A stretch of 64,000 nt of DNA, taken from Siphonodentalium dalli (lineage: Eukaryota; Mollusca; Scaphopoda; Gadilida; Siphonodentaliidae). Below are positions 1 to 10,653 of the stretch, piece after piece; within the stretch, counting starts at the first letter, position 1, and the number at the start of each line of letters is the position of its first letter. Location of the stretch: the NCBI GenBank assembly GCA_032622095.1, contig CP136063.1:75245980-75309979 (forward strand), given 5' to 3'. The notes below the pieces were generated by a model. It was not told the DNA's origin. It ran no database searches and saw only the letters and a program-made list of their open reading frames with translations. The position numbers were made by a program, and so were the translations under genes.

Positions 1-471
1 GCAAATAACGATAGCATTGCTGCAGGTGGAACTATACATACAGTTTACTTCCCACGTAGTAACTGTAATACAGATGCATGTTATAGGCATGTTTCCGTTC
101 ATATTCTGGCACCATATACGAAATGCCTGAAAAACTTACCGTGCTAGTGTCTGACTGTGGATACTCTGTTGCTGTCTGCGATTATGCACTGGGTTTGGGA
201 ATCTTACCTTGCTTCTGAACCAACATCACTTGGTGGTGCGAGCCTGTGTTGTTTTCGCAGACAATTGGGCCCTTATATGTATCCATTCTCGTTGCGTGTA
301 CTAAAAATCATTTGTTCGATATGCTTGAGCTAGTGTATGGTTCAGACGAGATTTTGTGACAGGTAATTCGATATTGTGCGTTATTTTAGTGAATCAACCT
401 GATCAGTGACTGCCCCTGTGCTATGCTAGCAGGAAGAATGTCACAATCAATTAAATGTGGAATACTATATT
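1..471. other. Unassigned non-coding sequence
   Basis: No reading frame, splice-site pair, tandem repeat or inverted repeat stands out in this stretch. Confidence 0.5.
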
Positions 472-808
472 AGGGCCACTTCCTAATATAATGGCGCGTC
501 TGAAGCGCGCCGAAAGCGACAAAATGTGCGCCATTAGTCGCGCGCTGAACTCGACAGAAGCGACAAAATGTGCTCTATAAAGCTGCAGATATTGGTACTT
601 GTGTCACTTTCGGTGGGCGACAAATGAGAAATGTCGCATTAGTTTTGACGCGCGCAGAACGCGCCAAAATGCGCGACAAAATGTCGCATGTTTTGCGAAA
701 GCGACAAACCATGCGACGTTGTCGCTTTCGGCGCGCGACTAATGGTACACATTGTGTCGCTTCTGACGCTATCGGTGGGCACAAGAAGCTCCATTAGGAA
801 GTGGCCAT
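472..808. mobile_element. CpG-rich MITE with 14-bp terminal inverted repeats
   Basis: GGCCACTTCCTAAT at 474-487 is matched by its exact reverse complement at 793-806, enclosing about 335 bp. The interior is much richer in CpG than its surroundings. It repeats words such as GCGACAAAATG and CGCGCGAC on both strands, so the whole element can fold back on itself. The short reading frames inside are by-products of these repeats, and no transposase is encoded. A target duplication is not clear at the ends (TTA against ATA), so the superfamily is open. Confidence 0.7.
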
Positions 809-1650
809 AACAGTATTCCGTATAGTGAATATTGCTAATTGTCAAATGTTCAAAGATCTCCGTTATTTCGTTAATTATTTGATTTACTTGCTGATGTTTA
901 GATTAAAGCCACATGGCGGTTTGCACTCCAAAATACACAATATATTATTCGCTTTTTTCTCTGTATCGAAATAGGTCCATAAATATCTCAACTATACCTT
1001 TCTATGAGCATTATATAACCCAAAAAGACGCATTGAAGTAATGAAAAATACACATGTGAATACGGTGTTTGGGTCCCAAACATAAAACAGCCATTTGCGC
1101 GACATGGAACAGAAAAGAGCGTTCCGTGGTAGCCAATTCCTGATATGGTAGCAATAAAGAGCATTTTTCTGACTCTGGCGAAAAGTTTAAAACGGCTGAA
1201 AAATGGCTGTTACTTTGGCAAGTGCATTTGAAGCCGGTATACGTCAATAGTTCGTTTATTTGTCGACCTATCGTATCCGTCGCTCCAAGTTACGTAGAAA
1301 AGAAATCGGTGGTTCGAATGAGCCATGTCCGTTTAAGTTTATGAGTTCAATAAAAAACCATTGAAAATAAATGTACTATATCTCGATATGCGCGTGAGAT
1401 AATTTCTCTTCAAAACTATCGACTTTTTACTGCATAAACTTGGTCGAATCAGCCTATATCGGGTGTACGTCACTAGAACTCTATTAAAATTAGGCTCTGT
1501 TTTGAAGGGATTACCTCCATTTCATTGGAGAATGGCGCAGACTACGCGCGAGTTCATTGGTTTATGGCATAACAGTTCACTTTACAGATCTGAGGTCAAT
1601 GACGCGTTGACAATTTTCCCACGCAATGTCAATCTCAACTGTTGGAAAAC
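809..1650. other. Non-coding sequence with a small element-B remnant
   Basis: Around 1105-1170 the words AGAGCGTTC, TTCCTGATATGG and AATAAAGAGC match the middle of element B (copies at 2659 and 5102). This looks like an old, diverged fragment. Nothing else is recognisable here. Confidence 0.4.
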
Positions 1651-1944
1651 TGAATACAGGCGATATGTCCATAATTAAACTGAATACAGGCGATATGTCC
1701 ATAATTGAACTGAATACAGGCGATATGTCCATAATTAAACTGAATACAGGCGATATGTCCATAATTGAACTGAATACAGGCGATATGTCCATAATTAAAC
1801 TGAATACAGGCGATGTCCATAATTAAACTGAATACAGGCGATATGTCCATAATTAAACTGAATACAGGCGATATGTCCATAATTGAACTGAATACAGGCG
1901 ATATGTCCATAATTAAACTGAATACAGGCGATATGTCCATAATT
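1651..1944. repeat. 30-bp minisatellite, 10 copies
   Basis: Ten head-to-tail copies of a 30-bp unit (TGAATACAGGCGATATGTCC followed by ATAATTRAAC) start at 1651, 1681, 1711, 1741, 1771, 1801, 1829, 1859, 1889 and 1919. The copy at 1801 is 28 bp because it lost an AT. One position alternates A/G in the first four copies, suggesting an earlier 60-bp two-unit stage. Because 30 is a multiple of three, long frames are open on both strands; they are products of the repeat and not evidence of a gene. Confidence 0.95.
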
Positions 1945-2429
1945 CATTTTACTCATCGCAATATATAGGAGACATCATCTTCGAGTTTTTATCAGTCAAC
2001 GATATTCATGACTGATTATTCTTTCGCATCTAGTTGTATTTATAACTATTTCTAAATACTACGGTTCTCACAAACATTGACTACGCCAGGTATATATGTA
2101 CTCCATATTTGGAAACGGTTTATCACGTCATTTTGGGAATGCCGCGTCGTCGTAGAAATGAAATATAATGGACACTTCTAGAGACGTACACCCCGTCAGG
2201 ACATTCGTCGGCTTTTCAAAGAGTTTGGCTGATGGATATGATAATTTTGCTACAGTAATACGTTAAAGATGGCTCCATATAAGCGCCTGGCGCTTGATGT
2301 CAAATCCTCTTCTCTCTCAGACTTATCTTACTTACATATATATATATTAACATCATTTTGTAAATTGTTGTATAAATCTGGGATACTAAATAAATAATGT
2401 TTACACCAAAGATATATTATGTACTTATT
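1945..2429. other. AT-rich non-coding sequence
   Basis: Low-complexity TATATA tracts lie near 2335-2348. No feature is supported. Confidence 0.5.
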
Positions 2430-2645
2430 CGGGTGCGTGAAACTGATAAGTTAGTATTCAGGCACTATGCCAAATGGTGGAATATAGCATTCTAATAACA
2501 TCGCCGAAAAATTCAAACAAATCGACCTTACCAATCCATAGAAAACATCGTCTGAACTACGCGCAATTGTAAATATTTACTTCTCGATTCGGGACGCAAC
2601 TATCTGCGATAAGCTAACGAAAACGATTTCGCCATCGATAGTCAC
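2430..2645 (-). repeat. Dispersed repeat A, copy 1
   Basis: This matches, in reverse orientation, sequence at 27536-27880 and 35586-35900. Shared landmarks are the AAACATCGTCTGAACTACGC, CGATTCGGGACGCAACTA and ATTCAGGCACTATGCC blocks. It is non-coding and its boundaries are approximate. Confidence 0.7.
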
Positions 2646-2658
2646 TGTATTTAATTAA

Positions 2659-3165
2659 AGATACGGGCGGTGTTGGCTGTGAGTATGCTGTTAAAATATT
2701 CAGCTGCTTCAAAAACCGCCAAAACAGAAAGAATAGTAAAATATAGACAGACCTTGTTCTCGTACCAATCAGAAATATGGCATAAACAGTATGTTATTGT
2801 CAAATGTTTTTCCTTTGTTATGTGTATAAACAAAAAATGTTACATCACCTGGATTTTGTTTAGATCCGGATATGGTAAACATAAGGAGCGTTGTTTGTTC
2901 TGTTTTCCTGATATGGAAATAATAAAGAGCGTTTATATTATTTGTGTGTGGTTTACCAATAGAATTGAGCTGTGTTATGTAAACAGAAGCAACTCTTATG
3001 TAACACGAGCAGGCTCTTGTTTACGTACACCATCATATATACGTCTTGACGACAATATACTATTTAAGCGCTGATTATGTTTGGCATATGAACAAAACTA
3101 TATATATTTTAATATTCCTTCTGTTGATTTGCGATTTGAACAAATACATTTCTATATTAACAATG
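2659..3165 (+). mobile_element. TTAA element B, copy 1 (right end decayed)
   Basis: The left end follows TTAA at 2655-2658 and reads AGATACGGGCGG. The body aligns with the reverse complement of the intact copy at 5102-5585, sharing AAAAACCGCC, AAACAGTATGTTATTGTCA and TTCCTGATATGG. The right terminus has diverged past recognition near 3165. The 134-codon frame at 2670-3074 lies entirely in the repeat and is not shared with the other copy. Confidence 0.7.
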
Positions 3166-3935
3166 TAGTTTCTCGTTTTATTGAATTATATTAGGCCTCA
3201 TTGCATCGCAAGTGCTCATTCTCTTGGTTTAGAAGTACATTTCGGACAAACTTCTGTGATCGGAATTTGAGGTGGGTGGCGAGTAAGATAACTTTCTAGA
3301 ACTGGAATCGGAATTGCGAGAAATACAAATAATCTGTGACATGAATTGGTTGGGGGGGGGGAGTGTTTCGTCTCGAACGAAGGGTCGCCCGGCACCGAGG
3401 CGAAAGACGGCCGAAAAGAGCTATCGAGAACTTTTTCTTAGGGCGAAAATCGATGTGCTTTTCTTCGTTTGACCGCAGATCGGTTGTCGAAGCTATATAT
3501 ATGGCTAGGTGTGCGCGCGCGCGACCGGCCATAACTTTATTCATAAAACTTGAAAGTCAGATGAGTTTCTTGTTTTCGGAAGACAAAATTATTATAAACA
3601 TAATATGATATAATGTCGGTTTGACACACTCTTTAACTCTCTCTATCGAGTTTCTTCCTGGCCGCTGAAATTTTGCTGCCCTGTATATATGACACACCTA
3701 ATTCATTCCTCGATGAAACCATTAATACAAAAATCTCCTCTGCAGAACATTTTCCTTCGAGCGGCAAGAGTGTCTAAGTCTATTGTGCGTTTTATTTACC
3801 CCCCCCCCCCCACCCCAGCAATATTGACGACGTCTCGAAACTGTAAGCAAGACTATAGTCGTGTTTATTTACAAACATATAATTCTCCTAGTATGGCTAT
3901 GAAATAAATTGAAATTGACTCATGTATTAATCCCT
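3166..3935. other. Non-coding sequence with poly-G and poly-C runs
   Basis: Homopolymer G (3352-3361) and C (3799-3810) runs flank unremarkable sequence. Opposing frames at 3296-3608 overlap on both strands and have no recognisable product. Confidence 0.5.
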
Positions 3936-5097
3936 CAGGTGGTATGTCGCTACATAATAACGTCGAGATATAGTGTCCATGGGCCCATTGGGGCGCCCGG
4001 CCTCTCCCGGGCTCTTATTGTTGATACGGTATTTCACCGGATTTTGAGGGGTTAATGACATCGGCCGTGGACGCGTCAGCGATTCAATATTTGGATGTCA
4101 CACTCAGTTGTATTGCACTATCACAGTGCACATCACCAGTATATACTGTCCGAAAATACACGAAGACGCCCAGGATCCCCCGGGCTCTCTTAGCCAATAT
4201 CGGTATTTGCGGGGTTAATAACACCGACCGGAGACGATCGAGCTTGTTAAATTTTCTAGGTTGACCTCGTGGAATATGCCGCTACGTTATAACGTCGAGA
4301 TATAGTGTCCCGGGCTCTTTTTGTTTATATGATATTTTACCGGATTTTGAGGGGTTAGTAACATCGGCCGTGGACGCGTCAACGAGTCAATATTTGGAAG
4401 TCACACTCATGTGTTATTGCACTACCGCGCATCACCAAAATATACTGTCCGTAAACATACGAGGACACCCGGGCTCCCTTCGTCGAGATATAGTGTCCAC
4501 GGGCCTATGGGGGCGCCCGGGCGGTCCCGGGCTCTTTTTGTTTATATGGTATTTTACCGGATTTTGAGGGGTTAATAACATCGGCCGTGGACGCATCAAT
4601 GAGTCAATATTTGGAAGTCACACTCAGGTGGAATTGCAACACCACGTATCGCCAAAATATACTGTCCGAAAACACACGAAGACACCCGGGATCACCCGGG
4701 ATCATCCGGGCTCTCTTAGCCAATATCGGCATTCGCGGGCTTAATAAAACCGACCGGAGACGCGCGATCGAGTAAAATGTTCTAGGTTACCTTCCTGTGG
4801 TATGTCGCTACCTTATAATGTCGCGATATAGTGTCCACGGGTCCATGGGGGCGCCCGGTGGTCCCGGGCGGTCACGGGCCCTTTTTGTTTATATGGTATT
4901 TTACCGGATTTTGAGGGGTTAATAACATCGGCCGTGGACGCGTCAACGAGTCAATATTTGGAAGTCACAATCAGGTGGGATTGCACCACCACGTATCACC
5001 AAAATATACTGTCCGAAAACACACGAAGACACCCCAGATCACACGGGACCATCCGGGCTCTCTTAGCCAATATTGACATTTTCGGGGTTAAAGGCAC
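3936..5097. repeat. GC-rich complex satellite, about 300-350-bp units
   Basis: Four units of variable length carry the same landmarks in order: GTCGAGATATAGTGTCC, CCCGGGCGG-type words, CGGATTTTGAGGGGTTA (near 4040, 4341, 4558 and 4905), CAATATTTGGAAGTCACA and TACTGTCCGAAAA. Spacings of about 301, 217 and 347 show internal deletions and expansions. Each unit repeats a short frame beginning near the GCCGTGGACGCGTCAAC block; this follows from unit homology and no function is implied. The array resumes at 5590-5735 after the element B insertion. Confidence 0.85.
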
Positions 5098-5101
5098 GTG
5101 C

Positions 5102-5585
5102 GGCCTTAGTTGTCGAAAATATTCATATTTGTTCCAATCACCGTAAACATAAAAACATTAAAACGCATACAGTTTCGTTCATATATACCATGGCCATCGC
5201 GTAAACAGCATGTTATCATAAAGATTTACTATATTTCACCTAAGCAAGAGCCTGATTGTCTTACAGAAGACAGCACGATGCTGCTGGCTAATCACACACA
5301 AATGACATAAACGCTCTTTATTCGTTCCATATCAGGAATTCACCAACAAAGAACGCTCTTTATGTTTACCATCATAATATAAACAAACACCAGAAAAGTA
5401 ACTTTTTATGCCTTTGTTTACATAACAATGGTCAAATATATGACAATAACATACTGTTTATGTGATATTTCTTATTTGTATACGGACAAAGTCTGCCTAC
5501 ATTTTGTTGTTCCTCCTGTTTGTGGCGGTTTTTGACGGGTGGAAATATTTTCACAGGATACCCACCGCCAAGGCCAACCGTACCT
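5102..5585 (-). mobile_element. TTAA element B, copy 2, complete
   Basis: AGGCACGTGCGGCCTT at the left end pairs with the right end, whose reverse complement is AGGTACGGTTGGCCTT. Exact TTAA copies flank it at 5098-5101 and 5586-5589. Removing the element and one TTAA restores GGGGTTAATAACACCGG, the sequence found in other satellite units. This is therefore a clean insertion with a TTAA target duplication. It is 484 bp with no transposase frame. Confidence 0.9.
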
Positions 5586-5589
5586 TTAA

Positions 5590-5735
5590 TAACACCGGCC
5601 GGAGACGAGCAAGCGAGTAAAATCTTCTAGGTTGCCCTCAGGTGGCATGTCGCTACCTTATTAACGTCGAGATATAGTGTCCACGGGCGGTCACGGGCGG
5701 TCCACGGGCGGTCCCGGGCGGTAATTAGTCACACC
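5590..5735. repeat. Satellite remainder downstream of element B
   Basis: AATAACACCGGCCGGAGACG, GTCGAGATATAGTGTCC and short GGGCGGTC(C)CGGGCGG iterations continue the array that ends at 5097. Confidence 0.85.
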
Positions 5736-6248
5736 CGTATTCATCATTTCTATTTGATCGCCCTACCGGCGTGTTTCACATCACATTAAGGTATTGGATT
5801 CGTTTGGAGAGCGGTGCCCCGGGTGTCCGTGTTGTGGATGTTGCGCAATGAGCACCACATGCACTACAGATGAGGGGAGCAGAGGGGATGAACGATTGGT
5901 CGATTAATTAATTATAAGGAGCACATTCAAATGATCGCTGTGGCGTGGTATGCCACCAAAATGAACATCACTAGCTGAGACAATCACAGCGTTCAAATCA
6001 TTCAATCGTTTCCACATTGCGTGTTCTGGAGTCGGTGTTCATCTTTACACGACATCGTGTACAGTACAATACTAATCTAACTAATTATAATGCCATCTGA
6101 TTAAAAACATATTGATAGAAGTCGTGTTAATGTTCATCAGTGTTGATTAAAATCAGATTCTCAAACATCTCCGCGTTACTGAGTCTGAAGAAATTAGGTG
6201 GGTTTTCCATTACCGTCGCTATAATTAACTTCTGCATGCAATCCGTGT
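5736..6248. other. Unassigned non-coding sequence
   Basis: No repeat partner, exon or RNA gene was recognised here. Confidence 0.45.
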
Positions 6249-6672
6249 AGGAATCACTGAACTAAATGGTTTCCCATAGGCGACAGTGTTAACGTTTCGG
6301 CCAAATTCACTGAATTGAAGCCTGCAAGCCATACCAGTGATGTTTACCCAGCTAGATTGACACCAGTTGATCACGAAAATGCAAGAAAAATCATAGATCA
6401 TGTGTTTACTTTTTAAAATAAATCCCCAAGTCTACGACAGGGCTATCTCACAGCCAAATTTGATCTGGAAAAACCCAGGACTACAGCAGCTAGTTAAATA
6501 AATTTCCCGCTCACAAAAATCCATTCCCCCATTCATTCACCAGTTTAAATTATTTAGATATTATGTACAAATCAAATAAACGCGATGTCATCCTTTAATT
6601 ACGTGTCGCATGTATCAGGTGAAGGTCATTCTCCAGTTACCTTCACCTTTAGCATTCCACGGTGTACTCGCT
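6249..6672 (-). repeat. Dispersed repeat E, copy 1
   Basis: This is a close inverted match of 22343-22741, aligning almost end to end from GGAATCACTGAACTAAATGG to TTCCACGGTGTACTCGC. One end carries a hairpin with 9-bp arms, GGTGAAGGT and ACCTTCACC, in both copies. No open frame is shared, so this is a non-coding mobile repeat of unknown class. Confidence 0.8.
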
Positions 6673-6769
6673 CCCCGACTCTAGAACACATTTAGCTCCC
6701 TGATTCCTGTAGCATGAGGTCACAGTGCACAAATATAGTTTTACGATCTCCTTTCGGTTTCGTTTTTAT

Positions 6770-7191
6770 ACGCCGCTTCTGTAAACGATCAGGTTTATAG
6801 GTTATCTTAAAATCAAAGTTAATAATTTGATATAAATTTATTTTATGGCTGGAGCCATAAAATAAATTACGAATTTCCGTGTACAAGACGTAATCAAATT
6901 AATTTACGGATATTGGATTGGGCAACGCGTGTAAACGGGGCATAAACTCAAGCCACTCACTGACCAGTGACTATACAATAACTTAATTGAGTATATGGGA
7001 CTAGTATACAAATTGAAAATTGTACAAAAAGTACTCAACAACGACAGTTTGTTTCTTCGCATTCCGGCTAATCTGGCATCCATAATATTACTTCGTACTC
7101 AACAGACTATCAAATAAAGGAAATCTGGTTACCTTATTCTACGACTCAGAGACTATAGAAACCAACAACAACATTTGAGTACAGTATCCCT
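6770..7191 (+). mobile_element. TTAA element D, left-truncated copy
   Basis: The sequence aligns with 20352-20930 from the TAAACGATCAGGTTTATAGG block onwards and ends CAGTATCCCT followed by TTAA at 7192-7195. The left terminus is missing; upstream sequence changes to unrelated material adjoining repeat E. Confidence 0.8.
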
Positions 7192-7195
7192 TTAA

Positions 7196-7863
7196 CTGTT
7201 CTTGGAATATGATTGTTTTACTGTATGTGAACATCGGTAGGATAAACATTTGCTCTGTTCGGCACCAACTGCATGTGTATAGCAGTACTGTCCGTATATA
7301 GATGGCCGTTACTTTTTCAATGAAATAGTATATACGCATGGTAGGAACTACACACAGTTTGACCTCTTTCGCAGCCTTACAGCAGAGGTCACGCTAGCCA
7401 TATTAAGTTATGGCGAGTTCAGCATGTTTGAAGCGATTCGCGATAATAAGTAGAATAATACGGAATAAAACAATATAATTCGTATAAATATTAAAGGAAT
7501 AAATATATATAAGCGAAGAGCTCGTTAGAATTAGCGACAGTTTGGGGCATACGGGTAGCACGAACAACTTAAGTAAAGAGATACAGGTATGGAGTACGTT
7601 TTTATATTAATAATGATATGAATCTAGGTTAAAATTCGACACACATCGATTTTCCTGGAGCAACACCAGGCACAAGACAGGTTCAAAACGTGAACTTGAG
7701 CGAAATGAATATGTATACTGCTGACACTGACTTTTCTAGAATTCTCGCTGGTATTTTCAGTAACAATCATATCCATATTAACACGCTGACCATTCATATA
7801 AATTCAAGACAGCGAAACCTCAATATCTTTCTGGTGACAGCTTCAACAATATAAGAATCATTC
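7196..7863. other. Unassigned AT-rich sequence
   Basis: Nothing recognisable apart from AT-rich tracts. Confidence 0.45.
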
Positions 7864-8710
7864 AGCATGCATACTTGTTACCATTGTGTGAGTTATAACT
7901 TGTGACTCATTGGAATTTGAATACATGTAACTCATTCGTTCCTCAACCATATTCTGATTAATATAGCATGTATAATGTACTGCATGCACAGTGTAACCAA
8001 TGCATTAAACGTGGATCAATGCTATGTCATTATGTTACTAGTGTCTTTGTTTGCATATAGTCCATACTCTTAAAAAGAAAATATGTGACCCGCCATATCA
8101 AATCCAGTCGGAAGTCGGGATTTTTTTACCCTGTGCCAATGCATTATCTTATATATGCAAGTCGACCATAGGTCGCCTCGCATATATAAGAGAATGCATT
8201 GGCCTAACAATTTTTTATCATTTTTTAAAAATTAATGTTTCTTACAATTTTTAGGACATAAAATAAAAAACATCCATTACCCTGCAGGGAGCCCCACACA
8301 TATATAGAAGCATATAGAAGAGTGTCGTCTGCTCATGTTTGTCTGGGGCTCTGTATGCGTGAAATTATAAAATTGGTAAAGAATACAAGAAAAATTATTA
8401 AAATTGTAAAAAATTGTTAGGCCAATGCATTCTCTTATATATGCGAGGCGACCTATGGTCGACTCGCATATATAAGAGAATGCATTGGCACAGGGTAAAA
8501 AAATCCCGACTTCCGACTGGATTGGATATGGCGGGTCACATATAGAAACCCAAATTATTAAGCCGTTAAGCCAATATCGGAATTTTGCATTACTCAAAAC
8601 CAAATCCTATATAGTTGGGAATTTTATTAGAACAAATCCTATATAGTTGGAGATAGTATGGTCTCACCCCCCCCCCCCCCCCCCCGTTGGAACCCCCTAG
8701 CAACGTCACT
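7864..8710 (+). repeat. Dispersed repeat I, copy 1 (split by element G)
   Basis: Sections 7864-8084 and 8540-8710 together align with the uninterrupted copy at 13631-13982. They share TGTGTGAGTTATAACTTGTG, TCCTCAACCATATTCTGATT, CCAAATTATTAAGCC and two CAAATCCTATATAGTTGG blocks. The second half contains a long C run at 8667-8685. Element G (8085-8539) splits the two sections. Confidence 0.85.
8085..8539. mobile_element. Foldback element G with two palindromic cores
   Basis: The ends are GTGACCCGCCATATC and its reverse complement, and ATAT is duplicated on both sides (8081-8084, 8540-8543). Next inward are CAATCCAGTCGGAAGTC and TTTTTACCCTGTG. The 67-bp palindromic core follows, at 8136-8202 and inverted at 8422-8488. 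Repeat I at 13825 preserves the empty site AATGAATATATAGAGACC. The element is 455 bp and non-coding. Confidence 0.9.
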
Positions 8711-9116
8711 GACGATGATTAGCAATATATAGGCGCTATGGTATAATTAACATGTCGGTGTCAGATTTATCCAATCCTCACTATATATATATATACCAAC
8801 ATGAATCACGGCGATTAACCACGGATCACCGGTATACACTGTGCATGACCTTTCTATATATATAAATATGCAAAGGGTTATAATTACATAGGTTTACAAT
8901 TCCAAATATTGTCATTTACGCAGCATAACAAGTTTTAACAAGTAAAGACAAGTCAATTATCAATATATTATAATGTGAAGCGCTTAGGGCCCATCTGTCA
9001 TTGGGGATACGCGCTATATAAGCACCATTATTATTATTATTTAGTAATACAGTCATAAAAATAAATTGAGATGTCGTAAATATTATAAGTGCTTGTAGAA
9101 ACTGTTGTCGGTGTCT
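8711..9116. other. Unassigned AT-rich sequence
   Basis: It contains TATATATA tracts and an ATTATTATTATT run near 9027. No gene is visible. Confidence 0.45.
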
Positions 9117-9273
9117 TGCGGCGATTCTCAGTGGTTCGCGGCGATTCTCAGTGGTTCGTGGTGATTCTCAGTGGTTCGTGGTGATTCTTGGTGGGTCGTG
9201 GTGATACTCAGTGGTTCGTGGTGATACTCAGTGGTTCGTTGTGATTCTCAGTGGTTCGTGGTGATTCTTGGTG
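9117..9273. repeat. 20-bp minisatellite, about 8 copies
   Basis: Degenerate tandem copies of TCAGTGGTTCGTGGTGATTC vary between GGCGATTC, GGTGATTC and GGTGATAC. Confidence 0.9.
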
Positions 9274-9489
9274 GTCCTATAGATCAGTCTACAGGATTTT
9301 GTTGATTCATATTAATCCGATCCAAGTTGACTGTGTATCACCGCGAAAACATCACCGTGAATTCCCAATTCTTTACTATTGGTCCAAGAGAACTAAGCAT
9401 CTTACATCATTCGCAACTACTGTACATAGTGATCTCAAATCAGATATATACAGTAATTTTATCTCCGATACCTATAAATGCATAATTAT

Positions 9490-9867
9490 GTGACCCCCCA
9501 TATCAAATCCAGTCGGAAGTCGGGATTTTGTTTACCCTGTGCCAATGCATTCTCTTATATATGCGAGTCGACCATAGGTAGCCTCGCATATATAAGAGAA
9601 TGCATTGGCCTAACAATTTGTTATCATGTTTTTTAAATAAATGTTTCTTACAATTTTTAGGACATAAAATAAAAAACATCCATTACCCTACAGGGAGCCC
9701 CACACATATATAGAAGCACATAGAAGAGTGTCGTCTGCTCATGTGTGTCTGGGGCTCTGTATGGGTGAAATTATAAAATTGTTAAAGAATACAAGAACAA
9801 ATTATTAAAATTGTAAAAAATTGTTAGGCCAATGCATTCTATTATATAGGCGAGGCGACCTATGGTC
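9490..9867. mobile_element. Foldback element G, truncated at its second core
   Basis: It begins GTGACCCCCC and follows the 8085 copy closely through the first core (9542-9608) and the central AAAACATCCATTACCCT block. It stops inside the second core, just past its centre at CCTATGGTCGA, where LINE coding sequence takes over. The missing arm does not reappear beyond the LINE, so the junction looks like a deletion or rearrangement at the hairpin tip. Confidence 0.85.
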
Positions 9868-10290
9868 GAAGATGCTTTTCATTATTTCTTTGAGTGCCCC
9901 CTGTATGTAACCGAAATATGCGAACTTTTCGACAAGATTGCAACCCACCATTTTATAATATCTAACATTTCCCCCTTACTCACAGGGATATCATCAGAAT
10001 CAACTCCATGCACGCAATGAAATTCATTTCCATTTTGTTCACTCATACATTTCATCAACGAAATGATTTAATTAGGCCTCTCTGCAGAAAATATTGGCGA
10101 TCCTCCGGTGCGTTACAAATGCGACTATCTCATGGGAAATTTTAACAGCGGAAAGATAGGATCCTGTATATATGTTATGTTCGTCATCTACATTGTATTT
10201 GTTAAAATGTTAATGGGAGAGGGGCGGATGTAAGTTGTCCAAACCTCTTCCTTGACCCCACTTGTTATATTATATTACAATAAACATATG
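9868..10290 (+). pseudogene. Decayed LINE reverse-transcriptase C-terminus and 3' UTR
   Basis: Translation from 9868 gives EDAFHYFFECPLYVTE, matching the C-terminal His/Cys-containing tail typical of jockey/CR1-like non-LTR retrotransposon proteins (a HYFFEC element, then Y, then an L/F-rich helix). The frame ends at TGA 10018. It continues one base over from 10016 with a VHSYI-like stretch, reaches TGA at 10064-10066 where CGA would encode arginine, and ends at TAG 10073-10075. At least one frameshift and one stop therefore disable it. About 210 bp of apparent 3' UTR follow, ending near AATAAACATATG. The N-terminal reverse-transcriptase and endonuclease domains are absent. Confidence 0.75.
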
Positions 10291-10294
10291 TTAG

Positions 10295-10649
10295 CCCTTT
10301 ACCCAACACACCGGCCAAAACCGGCCAAATAAAGCTTCAACAGCCTAAAATATCTTCGGTCTGTCTCAATAAAACCATACAAATATGGATATCATTGGAA
10401 CCGGTTTATTGAACACATTGTGATGGTTACAGTTATGCCCTGTGCCAACGCATTCTCTTATATATGCGAGTCGACCATAGGAGAGAATGCATTTAACACT
10501 TTTTACCATTTTTTCTTACATTCTTTAACAATTTTATAATTTTTAATGTGTTAAGCCAATGCATTCTCTTATATATGCGAGGCGACCTATGGTCGACTCG
10601 CATATATAAGAGAATGCATTGGCACAGGGCCGTTCTGTTGGGTAAAGGG
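10295..10649 (-). mobile_element. TTAA element H1, copy 1 (one core damaged)
   Basis: The ends are CCCTTTACCCAACA and TGTTGGGTAAAGGG. The right flank is TTAA (10650-10653); the left flank is TTAG (10291-10294), one change from TTAA. It carries an intact palindromic core at 10556-10622 and a half-deleted one at 10446-10490. CCGGCCAAAACCGGCC lies next to the left terminus. It lies in opposite orientation to the copy at 11230. CCC-starting ends with a TTAA target fit piggyBac-type elements. Confidence 0.9.
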
Positions 10650-10653
10650 TTAA

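Noticed and set aside
1577-1940. Opposing frames of 66-101 codons across the 30-bp minisatellite
   Set aside because: They exist only because the unit length is a multiple of three; the protein would be a pure repeat with no start context or splice sites.
2670-3074. 134-codon plus-strand frame
   Set aside because: It lies wholly within TTAA element B and is broken in the other, better preserved copy.
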